Assembly: GCA_963678575.2 (NCBI GenBank)
Contig: CAXXHV010000002.1
Coordinates: 1,984,001-2,048,000, forward strand
Direction: 5' to 3'
Origin: Pleomorphochaeta sp963678575
Lineage (GTDB): Bacteria; Spirochaetota; Spirochaetia; Sphaerochaetales; Sphaerochaetaceae
DNA length: 64,000 nucleotides
Positions 36,290 through 45,130 of this stretch are shown here, piece by piece. Below the pieces are notes generated by a model that made no database searches, was not told the DNA's origin, and saw nothing but the letters and a program-made list of their open reading frames with translations. A program made the translations under genes and the position numbers. Position 1 is the stretch's first letter; each line of letters begins with the position of its first letter.

Positions 36290-36814
36290 TTATTTCCTTT
36301 TAACATAATATAATAAAGGAATTCCATCTTCTATAACATATTTATTTAAATATAATAAGATATTTGGATTATTATCTAAAAAAAGTTTTTTTCCTTTCCC
36401 TAAAATAATAGGAATAATACCAATAATATATTCATCTATTGCATTATTCTTTATAAAAGTGTCAATTAATATTCCACCTCCAAAAAGGTATATATTTTTC
36501 CCTTTTTGTTTTTCATGCTTAATTATATTTAAAACATCATTATTTATGAAATGAATATTTGACTCATCTTCTTTAACTTCACTTGTAGCAACAAAAACTT
36601 GTTTAGCAGGGAAATCATTACTAAAACCTTGGGTATAACAATTTTTTCCCATAAGAACAATATCAATATCTTCTAAAAAAGAGGCATAATTATGACCAAC
36701 ATCTGTATTAAGAGAACTATCCCCATCACCTAATATCCAGTCATAATCCCCGTTTTCTGAAGCAATATATCCATCAATGCTCATTGCCAAATTTAGAATA
36801 ATTTTCCCTTTCAT
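36290..36814 (-). CDS. Dihydrofolate reductase / RibD C-terminal-like reductase
   Basis: A 174-aa protein of the RibD_C/DHFR family (YyaP-like): LNLAMSIDGYIAS at the start, DIVLMGKNCYTQG, a GGGILIDTF nucleotide-binding turn and a terminal LYYVKRK strand. Members are NADPH-dependent reductases of unclear substrate. A GTG 12 bases upstream is possible, but the ATG at 36814 has better spacing to AAGGGTG. Monocistronic, with its own terminator. Confidence 0.8.
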   Translation of the reverse strand: MKGKIILNLAMSIDGYIASENGDYDWILGDGDSSLNTDVGHNYASFLEDIDIVLMGKNCYTQGFSNDFPAKQVFVATSEVKEDESNIHFINNDVLNIIKHEKQKGKNIYLFGGGILIDTFIKNNAIDEYIIGIIPIILGKGKKLFLDNNPNILLYLNKYVIEDGIPLLYYVKRK

Positions 36815-36921
36815 AAATAACAACACCCTTTTAATTTAAATATATTTGTACTTAGAAATATTTTATATAAATTTATTATACAATAAGATATTGTTATTTT
36901 AAAGTTTTATAATTTAATTTG

Positions 36922-37054
36922 TTATTTATTAAGGAAATAAGCAATTTTTATATTTTCAAAATTTGCTTTATTAAATACACATTCACTAACGCAAAGTTTA
37001 CAACCTTCTTTAAATAATAAAGAAAAAGAATATTTTTTAATTTATACAAAATAT
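36922..37054 (-). pseudogene. Ferredoxin-like gene relic
   Basis: A frame ending at 36922 reads about 44 codons including FKEGCKLCVSECVFNK, resembling the start of a 4Fe-4S (2-oxoacid:ferredoxin oxidoreductase delta-type) cluster motif with one C-x-x-C repeat damaged. There is no start codon with a ribosome site. Probably a remnant; could also be chance. Confidence 0.35.
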
Positions 37055-37118
37055 TACTCAGTTATATCCTTAATGTTTCAAAGAAATAAAAAACTACTTA
37101 ATATAAGTATCTTTAAAC

Positions 37119-37757
37119 TTATTTAATCTTTTTAAAGATATAATTTTGAGCATTATTAATATATTTGGGACCTTTTTGTTTTTCATTTACCTCAGATAAA
37201 TTAATCATTCTTTTTCTAGAGAGAGAAAAATATTTTTCAAGATTATCAAAGTTAATAATATCATTATCAAGTGTAGCAATAAATTGATAACTTTCATCAA
37301 GATAAGCTAGTGTGGCATCTCCATGACTATCATTTGCTAATAATATTCCACCAACTTTTAAGAATTGTTTTGTTTCTTGACCAACAAACCCTGCATATTG
37401 GGATATAATTAAATCAACCATTTTAATATTAGAAACTTTTGAATAATCATCATAAATAAAGTTAATATATGAAGGATTAGAATATTCTTTATTTTCTTCG
37501 ATATATTTTACTATTTCATTTTTTTGCTTGAAAAATGTATTTGCTTTTTTAAAATTATCGATATATGTTACTTCTTCTAAAATCAAGGATGGAACAATAT
37601 CTATATAACTCCCTGGATAAATTGCACTTTTTAAATCAAAAATATCTTTTACTATTTTATAAATATTTTTTCTATTTCCAATTTTATCTACATAATTTTT
37701 AAATTCTTCTATTGCATTATATTTTTTAATAGTTTGCTCCTTTTCTTTTTTAAACAA
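37119..37757 (-). CDS. Hypothetical protein with methyltransferase-like Rossmann pattern
   Basis: A 212-aa soluble protein. The order YPGSYIDIVPSLI, VTYIDNFKKA, then VDLIISQYAGF and FLKVGGILLANDSHGD imitates the strand sequence of class I SAM methyltransferases, but a canonical G-x-G-x-G motif I is lacking. The start has GGAG-like sequence upstream. Flanked by relics on both sides. No substrate can be suggested; methyltransferase fold is a moderate guess. Confidence 0.5.
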   Translation of the reverse strand: MFKKEKEQTIKKYNAIEEFKNYVDKIGNRKNIYKIVKDIFDLKSAIYPGSYIDIVPSLILEEVTYIDNFKKANTFFKQKNEIVKYIEENKEYSNPSYINFIYDDYSKVSNIKMVDLIISQYAGFVGQETKQFLKVGGILLANDSHGDATLAYLDESYQFIATLDNDIINFDNLEKYFSLSRKRMINLSEVNEKQKGPKYINNAQNYIFKKIK

Positions 37758-37934
37758 TCACTTTTTCCATAGAATTTTATCCTTTATAATAAATAATTAT
37801 AACAATTTCATTAAATGCTATTTCAAAATCTTTTTTATATAATAAAAAATTAAATCTCTACACTTTCAATTTTTTCATTTATTAAATATGGTTGATAATG
37901 TTCATGCTTTGAAGAATATTCTTTTAAAGATTTT

Positions 37935-38394
37935 ATTGCAATTTGTACAAATACTATGCACTTAATGGCTCATGATATAGAAAAAAGAACTAATTTAAAA
38001 GTTGTTCATATTGCAGAAGCTACAGCAAAAGCAGCAATTAAAAAAAATGTTAAAAAAGTCTTGTTACTAGAAACTAAATTTACAATGGAAGGTCCTTTCT
38101 ATAAAACTATTTTAAATGATAATAATATTGAAGTTTTAATACACAACACTGAAGATCGTCAATTTATTCATAATGTTATATATTAATGAATTAGTAAGAG
38201 GTATAATCAAAGAAGAAAGTAAAACAAAATATATTTCAATAATAAATAAATTTAAAGAGCAAGGTATTGAAAGCGTTGTTTTAGGTTGTACTGAAATCCC
38301 ACTCTTAAATAAACAAAAAAATCTGGATATTGAAGTTTTTGATACAACAGAAATTCACTCTATTGCTATAGCTAAATTTGCTTTAAATTCATAA
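37935..38394 (+). pseudogene. Decayed aspartate racemase (paralogue of the gene at 28752-29441)
   Basis: Starting near 37940 the translation follows the intact racemase from its first catalytic Cys (ICTNTMHLMAHDIE) to the end (LGCTEIPLL and the terminal IAKFALNS). The N-terminal 70 residues are gone. At about 38178-38184 the reading frame shifts: the intact gene has V-I-Y-T-E-L, whereas here one extra base puts a TAA after V-I-Y and the match resumes in the next frame. Confidence 0.85.
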
Positions 38395-38411
38395 TTGTTT
38401 TTGCTCTTTAA

Positions 38412-38846
38412 TTAAATATTTTTGTTATTTAAATTAACTATCTTTAATATAGAATTTGTTTCAACAATATAACCTCTTTCTTCTCCTTTTTTATAAAGGT
38501 CATTAAGTAGTGATATATTATTTACAGTTATTTTTTGCATTTCACTAATATTTAAATTAGTAGCTTTAATACAAACAAATTTCTTTTTAATCCTTATTAT
38601 ATTTGGTCCAAAGCGTTTTGCAAAAACAACTTGAACGCCTTGAGCCTTAAGAATTTGAGCTATACTTTTTGCTTTATTAGCATCAGCATGTTCTTTTTCT
38701 TCTTCACTATTATTATCAATTTGTTTAATAAAGGTAACAGTTTTTTCATCAATCTTGTAAATATCAAATCTATTTGAATCACCAAAATGCCTATTAGTAA
38801 AATCAATTCCATCATCTGTTCCAAATGCACATATAAATGTTTCCAT
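38412..38846 (-). CDS. NifX/dinitrogenase iron-molybdenum cofactor-domain protein
   Basis: A 144-aa protein of the small NifX/NafY fold. The hallmark NRHFGDSNRFDIYKID (about residues 18-33) is intact. GVQVVFAKRFGPN replaces the usual D-x-V-I-x-x-x-x-G-P-N segment. Stand-alone members occur in many anaerobes without nitrogenase and probably handle metal-sulfur clusters. AGAGG lies five bases before the ATG. No nif genes are in the window. Confidence 0.75.
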   Translation of the reverse strand: METFICAFGTDDGIDFTNRHFGDSNRFDIYKIDEKTVTFIKQIDNNSEEEKEHADANKAKSIAQILKAQGVQVVFAKRFGPNIIRIKKKFVCIKATNLNISEMQKITVNNISLLNDLYKKGEERGYIVETNSILKIVNLNNKNI

Positions 38847-39049
38847 ATCAACCTCTTTTATCCAAAGAGCAGTATATTAACCATTATATATTTATTCAAG
38901 TATTGATTATTATAGTAATTTTATCTGTTTAATACTAATTAAATTTAATTCTTATAAAAAAAAATTAAAAATGTTAGAAATAAACAACAAAATTTAATTT
39001 TTTTTAATTACTTCTATTAATTTTTTGAAATAATATGAAATGAATAACA

Positions 39050-40309
39050 TTAATTTTTTTTAAAATTATTTAATACAAAAGTTATCAATTTACTAGCTGA
39101 ATCTCTATTAAATGGAAAAACTCTTTTAAAATATTTATAATAAATTAATAGTGACCAATATATTTCATACCCTCCTAAATCAAATTCTTCTTCCGTTGGG
39201 AAATAACCAGTACATCCATTTGTATAGCCACCAAAATAAAAATAAGGATTTTTCAAATTCTTTGAAATAGAAATTGCAAACTCACACATTACTTCATTTG
39301 GGACACCACACAAACACATTTCATTTATAATAAAATATTGTACTTCGGTTAAATTATTTTGCTTAACTATTTTCTCTTTATTTAATCGCGATATTTCATT
39401 TAACCAATCAGTTCCATCAATAAAACAATTAACTCTAGCTTCTTCTGCTATCTCAATTGCTCTCTTCATATTTGGCACTTGTGATTCAAAATCTACAAAC
39501 CTACTATACATTGAGAGATATTTTATATCCTGTAATTCTATTTTATGAATTATTTTTTTGATTCCTTTTAGAACAGTATTTGCCATAAAAAATAAGGCAT
39601 CATCACTTTTTATAAAATTAGGACCAATAGCATCATAAGGGGTTAATTTAGAATTATAATATTTAGGTGCAACATTCCCGCTTGACCCTTGAGTAATCAT
39701 TACAGGACAATTATATTCTTTATTAACTAATTCTCTAACTTTGTGAAAAAAATCACTTGAAAGTAGATAGTTATCAGCCTTTAAAACATTAGCATGAGAA
39801 CTCAATCGTAATAAAATTAACTCTATTTCATTATAATCATTTACAAGCTTTATTACCAATAGTCTCTTATCAAGGGTGTTGTTTCCTTCTCTCCTATTTA
39901 CTCCAATCTCAACATTAACGCAATCATAGCCAATTTTGACTGGTTTTAAATTAGTATTAATTTTAATTATTGCTTCTAATATTTTATCCAAAACAATATT
40001 AAAATAATTTTCTTCAAAAGTATCATTAAATGAAGAATGTGTATGAGAAAAACATAACATTATATTTTCTTTTTTTATTTCAAGACAATCTGAAATACTA
40101 TCTCTAAGAATATCGCAATGCTCTAATGAAAAACCAATATGATCTACAGTTATTAAAACACATTTAAACAAATTAAATTCCCATATTGATATTTGAGATA
40201 ATAACTTATCTAACACACCTTGTGATTTTTCAATTTCTCGTCCAAAACCTATCATTTCAATATTTACTTTAGGGGTAATATCAATCTCTTTATATGCAAA
40301 TTTTAACAT
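39050..40309 (-). CDS. Neutral/alkaline ceramidase-like N-terminal-domain protein
   Basis: A 419-aa protein matching the N-terminal domain of neutral ceramidases: ITPKVNIEMIGFG near the start, SHTHSSF with the metal-site histidines (about residue 90), NRREGNN, and the QGSSGNVAPKYY segment that mirrors the active-site serine loop. Unlike true ceramidases (about 650 aa, secreted) it has no signal peptide and lacks the C-terminal beta domain, so another amide substrate is likely. ATG 40309 has better spacing from AGGTG than the GTG at 40318. Confidence 0.7.
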   Translation of the reverse strand: MLKFAYKEIDITPKVNIEMIGFGREIEKSQGVLDKLLSQISIWEFNLFKCVLITVDHIGFSLEHCDILRDSISDCLEIKKENIMLCFSHTHSSFNDTFEENYFNIVLDKILEAIIKINTNLKPVKIGYDCVNVEIGVNRREGNNTLDKRLLVIKLVNDYNEIELILLRLSSHANVLKADNYLLSSDFFHKVRELVNKEYNCPVMITQGSSGNVAPKYYNSKLTPYDAIGPNFIKSDDALFFMANTVLKGIKKIIHKIELQDIKYLSMYSRFVDFESQVPNMKRAIEIAEEARVNCFIDGTDWLNEISRLNKEKIVKQNNLTEVQYFIINEMCLCGVPNEVMCEFAISISKNLKNPYFYFGGYTNGCTGYFPTEEEFDLGGYEIYWSLLIYYKYFKRVFPFNRDSASKLITFVLNNFKKN

Positions 40310-40365
40310 TTCTCTCACACCTTTTTTTACTAAGGTTTTACAAAGATTTAGATTAAATAAATTAT

Positions 40366-41103
40366 TTAATCAAAATCATAACAATAAACTAAATATGGAG
40401 TATCTACTTTATATCCTAATTTTTCTGCTAAAGCCACAGATCTTAAATCCACTGCGTCCCAACTAGGATATATATTTCTATCTAAACATTCTAAAATAAG
40501 TTTAGCGCCACATGCAGTTGCCAAATGCTTTCCTCTATAATCAACTTTTGTATCAATCTCTATTTCAAGGCCATTATCATAAATAACATAGGAAGAAGCC
40601 CCAGATACTACCTTAGATTTATGGGTTATTACAAAACCTAATCCTTTTTCTTTGAAATCATCATAATCCTTAAATTGTGAACATAAATCTTTTGACCAAG
40701 ATTCTTTAAGCACCCTTTCATATAGTAGTTGATCAATTTGTTTTAATTCATATTCTTTATCTAATAAATTCACAAATTCAGATAATTTATTTCTATCAAA
40801 AGAGTTTATATCTTTCTTTATCTTATATCTATATTTCTTACTAACTTTATCACCCAAAGTCTCCTCTATAGCCTTTTGCCATTCTTTATTTTGAGGAGTT
40901 AAAATAGGAGCTTTCGCATTTTTAATTAATTCTAGATTAACAGCTCCACCAAAAAATGAGAAATCTCCCACAACAATTTGAACTGAAGTTGGATCATCTT
41001 CGTTATCTACAAAAGCTTTTCCCATATATCCTTGTAAAAATGATAAAATTAACCCATCATCTTCTGCCTTTAATAAGGCTTTTATTTTTTCAAAATTTAT
41101 CAT
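40366..41103 (-). CDS. GNAT-family acetyltransferase (two-lobed type)
   Basis: A 245-aa protein with an N-terminal cap domain and a C-terminal GNAT lobe (EIDTKVDYRGKHLATACGAKLI as the acetyl-CoA helix region; PSWDAVDLRSVALAEKLGY at the end). This two-domain layout resembles the GNAT_acetyltran family that includes zwittermicin-resistance proteins. Substrate unknown. Gene ends 57 bases before the ceramidase-like start, so they may share a transcript. Confidence 0.75.
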   Translation of the reverse strand: MINFEKIKALLKAEDDGLILSFLQGYMGKAFVDNEDDPTSVQIVVGDFSFFGGAVNLELIKNAKAPILTPQNKEWQKAIEETLGDKVSKKYRYKIKKDINSFDRNKLSEFVNLLDKEYELKQIDQLLYERVLKESWSKDLCSQFKDYDDFKEKGLGFVITHKSKVVSGASSYVIYDNGLEIEIDTKVDYRGKHLATACGAKLILECLDRNIYPSWDAVDLRSVALAEKLGYKVDTPYLVYCYDFD

Positions 41104-41185
41104 ATCTGTCTCTTTTATTTTTCAATTGTAAAAGCATATAAAATTTTATTCAATAAAAATCTGTAATCATCAATAATAAAAAATA

Positions 41186-41222
41186 ACAACTTTATCTCAT
41201 AATTGTAAAGAAATAAAGTTGT
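41186..41222 (-). terminator. Terminator of the amino-acid ABC operon
   Basis: A 10-bp perfect stem (41186-41195 with 41213-41222) is followed on the minus strand by a T-rich run. It lies 27 bases beyond the small ORF at 41249-41377, implying that ORF belongs to the ABC operon. Confidence 0.7.
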
Positions 41223-41248
41223 CCACATAAATTAATTTATCCAAAAAA

Positions 41249-41377
41249 TTAGAAAAAAAACATATAATGAATACCTGTTGAATATCTAATTTGTCCATGT
41301 AATTTCAGTGCTATTTTTCTAATCTCATGGTATTCTTTACTATTATAATATGATATTAGTGCTTTAATAAATTTCAT
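41249..41377 (-). CDS. Small unannotated ORF at the end of the amino-acid ABC operon
   Basis: A 42-codon frame starting MKFIKALISYYNSKEYHEIR, basic in its first half and ending with three Phe. AGGAG is five bases before the ATG, among the best ribosome sites nearby. It begins 16 bases after the ATPase gene and is followed by the operon terminator. No family recognised; it could be a real small protein or the head of a truncated gene. Confidence 0.5.
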   Translation of the reverse strand: MKFIKALISYYNSKEYHEIRKIALKLHGQIRYSTGIHYMFFF

Positions 41378-41393
41378 ATACTATCTCCTTTTT

Positions 41394-42131
41394 TTACCAA
41401 ATACTTGCAATAAATGATTTAAGTCTTTCGCTTTGTGGTCTTTCAAATATATCTTCTGGGGTCCCACTTTCTTCAATTTTACCTTCATGTAAAAATACAA
41501 CTCTATCTGAGACTTCTCTTGCAAATCCCATCTCATGTGTTACTATCAACATTGTCATTCCTTGTTTTGCTAATTTATCTATAACTTGTAATACTTCACC
41601 AACCAACTCAGGGTCTAAAGCTGAAGTTGGCTCATCAAAAAGCAATACTTCAGGTTCCATAGCAAGAGCTCTTGCTATAGCAACTCTTTGCTGTTGTCCA
41701 CCAGAGAGCATTGCAGGATATACATCAGCTTTATCTTCCAGTCCTACACTTTCTAATAACTTTAGTGCTTTTTCTCTTGCTTTAATTTTATTTTCTTTTT
41801 TAATAACAGTTGGGCCAACCATTACATTTTTCAATACAGTTTTATGCGGGAATAAATTAAACCGTTGAAAAACCATTCCAACTTGTTCTCTTAATTTATT
41901 TATATCAGAAGCACTTCTTTTGATTTTCTTTCCATTAACGTATATGTTTCCTTTATTCTTATATTCTAAAAAATTAATACATCTAAGAATGGTACTTTTC
42001 CCTGAACCACTTCCTCCAATAATACTTATTACTTCACCTTCATGAACATCTAAATCTATCCCTTTTAATACTTCTAATTCTCCAAAATATTTATGTAATC
42101 CTTCAACTTTTATCATTAATTTATCTTTCAT
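41394..42131 (-). CDS. glnQ: Polar amino acid ABC transporter ATPase (GlnQ type)
   Basis: A 245-aa import ATPase: Walker A GGSGSGKSTILRC, Q loop VFQRFNLFPH, signature LSGGQQQRVAIARALAM, Walker B VLLFDEPTSALDPE, H loop VTHEMGFAR. The ALDPELVGEVL sequence is typical of GlnQ/HisP-class ATPases. It overlaps the permease gene by 11 bases. The symbol marks class, not proven glutamine specificity. Confidence 0.9.
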   Translation of the reverse strand: MKDKLMIKVEGLHKYFGELEVLKGIDLDVHEGEVISIIGGSGSGKSTILRCINFLEYKNKGNIYVNGKKIKRSASDINKLREQVGMVFQRFNLFPHKTVLKNVMVGPTVIKKENKIKAREKALKLLESVGLEDKADVYPAMLSGGQQQRVAIARALAMEPEVLLFDEPTSALDPELVGEVLQVIDKLAKQGMTMLIVTHEMGFAREVSDRVVFLHEGKIEESGTPEDIFERPQSERLKSFIASIW

Positions 42132-42810
42132 CGACTCTAAGTCTCCTTTCTAACCATTTAAGTGATTTTGACAATAAAGTAATAATCACATAATAATAAA
42201 CACCAGCTATAAAGAGGATTGGAAATGGGTTATAAGTTGCTGCACTAAATTGTCTTGCAGTAAGGGTTATTTCTGTAATTGTAATCACACTTGCTAATGA
42301 AGAATCTTTTACTGCTATAATAAATTGATTTCCAAGAGCTGGAACTGATCTTTTAAAAGCTTGGGGTAAAATTATATGTACATAAGCTTGAATTTTACTC
42401 ATCCCTAAAGCTCTAGCTGCTTCTTCTTGTCCATAATGAATTGAAACAATTGAGCCTCTAAAAATCTCACTAATATAGGCTCCACTATGAAAAGCTAAAC
42501 CAATAGTAGCTGAAGTAAATGAGTTAAACTCTAACCCAATCAAAGGTAATCCAAAAAAAATAAAGTACAATTGTAAGAGGAGCGGAGTTCCTCTTACAAT
42601 CGAAATATAAGTATAGGCTATTTTTTGTAGCCACTTAAATTTAGTTAATTTTAATGATGTTACAATTAAACCTATTACAGTTCCAAGTAAAATTGAAAAA
42701 ACAGAAAGTTCTAATGTTAAAATTACTGCTTTATCAAATTTTGGTGCATATTTTAGTACCACTAAAAAGAATTCTTTTAGAGAATTAAAAATCTCGATAA
42801 TGAAATCCAT
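42121..42810 (-). CDS. Polar amino acid ABC transporter permease (HisM/GlnP type)
   Basis: A 229-aa permease with the signature IVRGTPLLLQLYFIFFGLP and EAA-type loop EEAARALGMSKIQAYVHIILPQAF. One permease gene only, so it must work as a homodimer. Located nine bases after the binding-protein gene. Confidence 0.92.
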   Translation of the reverse strand: MDFIIEIFNSLKEFFLVVLKYAPKFDKAVILTLELSVFSILLGTVIGLIVTSLKLTKFKWLQKIAYTYISIVRGTPLLLQLYFIFFGLPLIGLEFNSFTSATIGLAFHSGAYISEIFRGSIVSIHYGQEEAARALGMSKIQAYVHIILPQAFKRSVPALGNQFIIAVKDSSLASVITITEITLTARQFSAATYNPFPILFIAGVYYYVIITLLSKSLKWLERRLRVDER

Positions 42811-42819
42811 TAGAAACTC

Positions 42820-43605
42820 CTATTGCTTCTCTAAAATATTTGTATTAAACCATTTGTAACTTATTTTTTCGTAAGTACCATTTTCTACAATAGTTTTTAG
42901 TGCTTTATTTAAAGAATCTAAGAAGTCTTTATCTTCTTTTCTAACAGCTATTCCAATATCTTCTGAATATAACATTTCTCCAACGGGTACTAAATCCACA
43001 CCATATTTCTCAGGAGCTTGAAGTCCAACAAATCTACCTGTAACTAAGCCATCAATTCTATTTTGTTCAAGTGCCATTATATTATCAACATCACTTTCAA
43101 ATTGCATTATCTGAGCTATATTATCCATTTCAGTTAAAGCATTATGATATGTAGTCCCTGTAACTACTCCAACTTTTCCATCATTTAAATCTTTTATGCT
43201 TTTTAAATTAGAAGTTGAAGAAGTAAAAAATTGTGCACCATCATAATAATATGGATTTGTGAAATTTACTTTTTCAAGTCTTGCATCTGTTATAGCCATA
43301 CTTCCGATAATAGTATCGAATCTTTTACTTAATAATCCTCCAATAATACCATCCCAAGCTGTAGTAATAGGTTTTGCTTCAACTCCCATTTCTTTAGCAA
43401 GAGCTTTAGCTATATCAATATCAAAACCATCTAAGTCCCCATCTTCATTAATAAAATTAAATGGTGGATATCCCCCTGTCATTGCAAAAGTCATTTCCCC
43501 TTTATCTTTTATTTTTTCCATTGTTGTTTGATCTTTATTGTTACACCCAATAAAGAAAAAACTAATTATTAATACACTTAATAAAATGATCTTACTTTTT
43601 TTCAT
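42820..43605 (-). CDS. Amino acid ABC transporter substrate-binding lipoprotein
   Basis: A 261-aa SBP_bac_3-type protein with a lipoprotein signal (FFIGCNNKD; Cys at residue 21) and the family segment GGYPPFNFINEDGDLDGFDIDIA. The ligand-contact Asp in GFDIDIAKAL and the IIGSMAITDAR region are kept. AGGAG stands six bases before the ATG. First gene of the operon. Confidence 0.92.
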   Translation of the reverse strand: MKKSKIILLSVLIISFFFIGCNNKDQTTMEKIKDKGEMTFAMTGGYPPFNFINEDGDLDGFDIDIAKALAKEMGVEAKPITTAWDGIIGGLLSKRFDTIIGSMAITDARLEKVNFTNPYYYDGAQFFTSSTSNLKSIKDLNDGKVGVVTGTTYHNALTEMDNIAQIMQFESDVDNIMALEQNRIDGLVTGRFVGLQAPEKYGVDLVPVGEMLYSEDIGIAVRKEDKDFLDSLNKALKTIVENGTYEKISYKWFNTNILEKQ

Positions 43606-43629
43606 ACTCTACTCCTAATATATTTAGCG

Positions 43630-43644
43630 TGTAGTTAAACTACA
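43630..43644. promoter_or_regulatory. Dyad upstream of the amino-acid ABC operon
   Basis: A 7-bp perfect inverted repeat TGTAGTT-A-AACTACA lies 25 bases before the binding-protein start. It could be an operator or a leader hairpin; no regulator is encoded nearby. Confidence 0.35.
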
Positions 43645-43771
43645 TTTAAATTTTATATTTTAATAATAATTAGATACCTTATATAAATATTCGACAAATT
43701 ATATTCTTTTATTATTCAAACTAAAAAATTAATCTAAACAGCTAATTAAATTATTAAAAAATTAACTCAGG

Positions 43772-44002
43772 TTAATAGAATTTTGTTAAAAAGGATTCTT
43801 CAAATCCTATAATTTTTATTGCAATTAAGACAAAAAAAACGCTACCAACCCTATTTTTTTTAGAGTTAGAGCGCTTAAACTTCGCGTTTGCTCGAATTGT
43901 ACCACTTAAAATAATAGTACAGGTCATGACAATTAGTCCTAACCAAGCCCCAGTTCTATAATATATAGATTTTTCACTTACAATTTCTTCAAAACGACTT
44001 AT
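43772..44002 (-). pseudogene. Membrane-protein C-terminal relic
   Basis: An open frame of about 76 codons ends at 43772 and has no usable start. It reads a soluble stretch (FEEIVSEKSIYYRTG), a hydrophobic helix (AWLGLIVMTCTIILSG), a basic loop and a second hydrophobic stretch. It looks like the tail of a lost membrane protein; family unknown. Confidence 0.45.
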
Positions 44003-44320
44003 TTATTAATGCCTATTTAATAAAACATGCACTGACTCATAAATCAAATACTCATGTAAATACTTCATCAACTTTATATATATAATTATGAATTGTAATA
44101 AACTAAAAATAGCTTTAATTTTTAATTTGTTTATTAGCAATGATTTAATCATACTATAATAAAAAATTAATACAAGTGCGTAAAACTATAAATAATATTG
44201 GGACATTTTACTTATAAAATATAAGATTTTTTATGTAACAAAATTTTAAATTTTATAGCAGTAAAATTTATTAATTTTAATATTACCAGAGGCTTTGTAT
44301 CCTTTAATATTTATATGGTA

Positions 44321-44500
44321 TTAGTTAGTATTTGAAACAATAACTATAAAATAATCATCATTTAAACCATTTCCCATATATTCTTTATTTCCACAATTAT
44401 CTATTATTTCAAGAGCAATTTTTACATCATAATAATCAATTTAAATTTTCAATTTATCATTTAGCTTTATTTTTTTACAATCTTTGTGATTACTTAAAGC
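44321..44500 (-). pseudogene. Unidentified relic with one internal stop
   Basis: Sixty codons in one frame end at 44321 and are broken by a single TAA at 44441-44443. The part after it reads DYYDVKIALEIIDNCG and then DDYFIVIVSNTN. Strongly coding-like amino-acid composition; no family recognised. Confidence 0.45.
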
Positions 44501-44592
44501 TAGAAATTAAATATCAAATCAATTAACAAATTCTTCATATATCAAATTTATAATAAAGGAGTGATAGTAATACAAAATTGAATAATTGTATT

Positions 44593-44735
44593 TTATACTT
44601 GAGAATCTTCTTCTTTTGGTATAATTCTATTTAAAGCCTTAGGTAATTTTTCATAAAATTTTATTCCTCTTTTTTTAATAAATTAATGCCTAACTTTATT
44701 ATCGATATCTAGAAGACCTCCACAATAGATTATTT
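44593..44735 (-). pseudogene. Unidentified relic with one internal stop (second)
   Basis: A frame ending at 44593 reads GGLLDIDNKVRH, a TAA, then FIKKRGIKFYEKLPKALNRI and a short acidic tail. One nonsense codon in an otherwise coding-like 45-codon stretch. Not identified. Confidence 0.45.
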
Positions 44736-44779
44736 TTTGAAGAAAAAAATTAATTTAGGGAAATTTAATATAACAAAAT

Positions 44780-45130
44780 ATCAAAATTATTATTAAAAAA
44801 TACCTTCTAATAGGTTTCAATGTTAATGATGGATATTTCATTATTGAATCTACTTTGAAGGTATTATAAAAGCCACTAATCAAAAGAATATAGCTAATTA
44901 TTTTATTTTAAAAATTAGATACCAGAATCAAGACTAGCGCCCTCTCCTGAAATTGAAAATTGTGTATCCTCTGAAGAACCAAGGAAATGTAATGTAAAAT
45001 CGGATTCTGGAGAATAAGTAAGGTATTCCCTAATCGGATTTGTATTGCCTACTACCGTAACGCCAACTGCCAATTCAGAATTATCAGCAAGTTTTGGAGC
45101 AAGTTTAAAAACTACTTTTCCATTAGGTAC
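44780..45130 (-). repeat. Duplicated block shared with 33250-33600
   Basis: The block covers the non-coding region after the lipoprotein stop and the C-terminal half of the lipoprotein gene. Long identical runs with the 33-kb copy (for example around GATGGATATTTCATTATTG) show common origin. This copy is the intact one. Confidence 0.7.

Larger units (their letters stand above)
43645..44914. other. Gene-free, decayed interval
   Basis: About 1.27 kb without an intact gene, between the amino-acid ABC operon and the tandem lipoproteins. It contains three leftward relics listed separately (43772-44002, 44321-44500, 44593-44735) and, from 44780, the non-coding part of the duplicated block also present near 33250. 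The remaining sequence is plain AT-rich DNA. Confidence 0.6.

Noticed and set aside
38412..38846. Nitrogen-fixation locus
   Set aside because: A lone NifX-fold protein without any nif structural or assembly gene does not indicate nitrogen fixation.
41394..43605. Symbol-level glutamine transporter assignment
   Set aside because: Binding-protein specificity within this family cannot be read by eye; only the class is supported.
43630..43644. T-box or amino-acid riboswitch before the amino-acid ABC operon
   Set aside because: Only a 7-bp dyad is present; there is no T-box sequence, specifier stem or antiterminator within the short leader.
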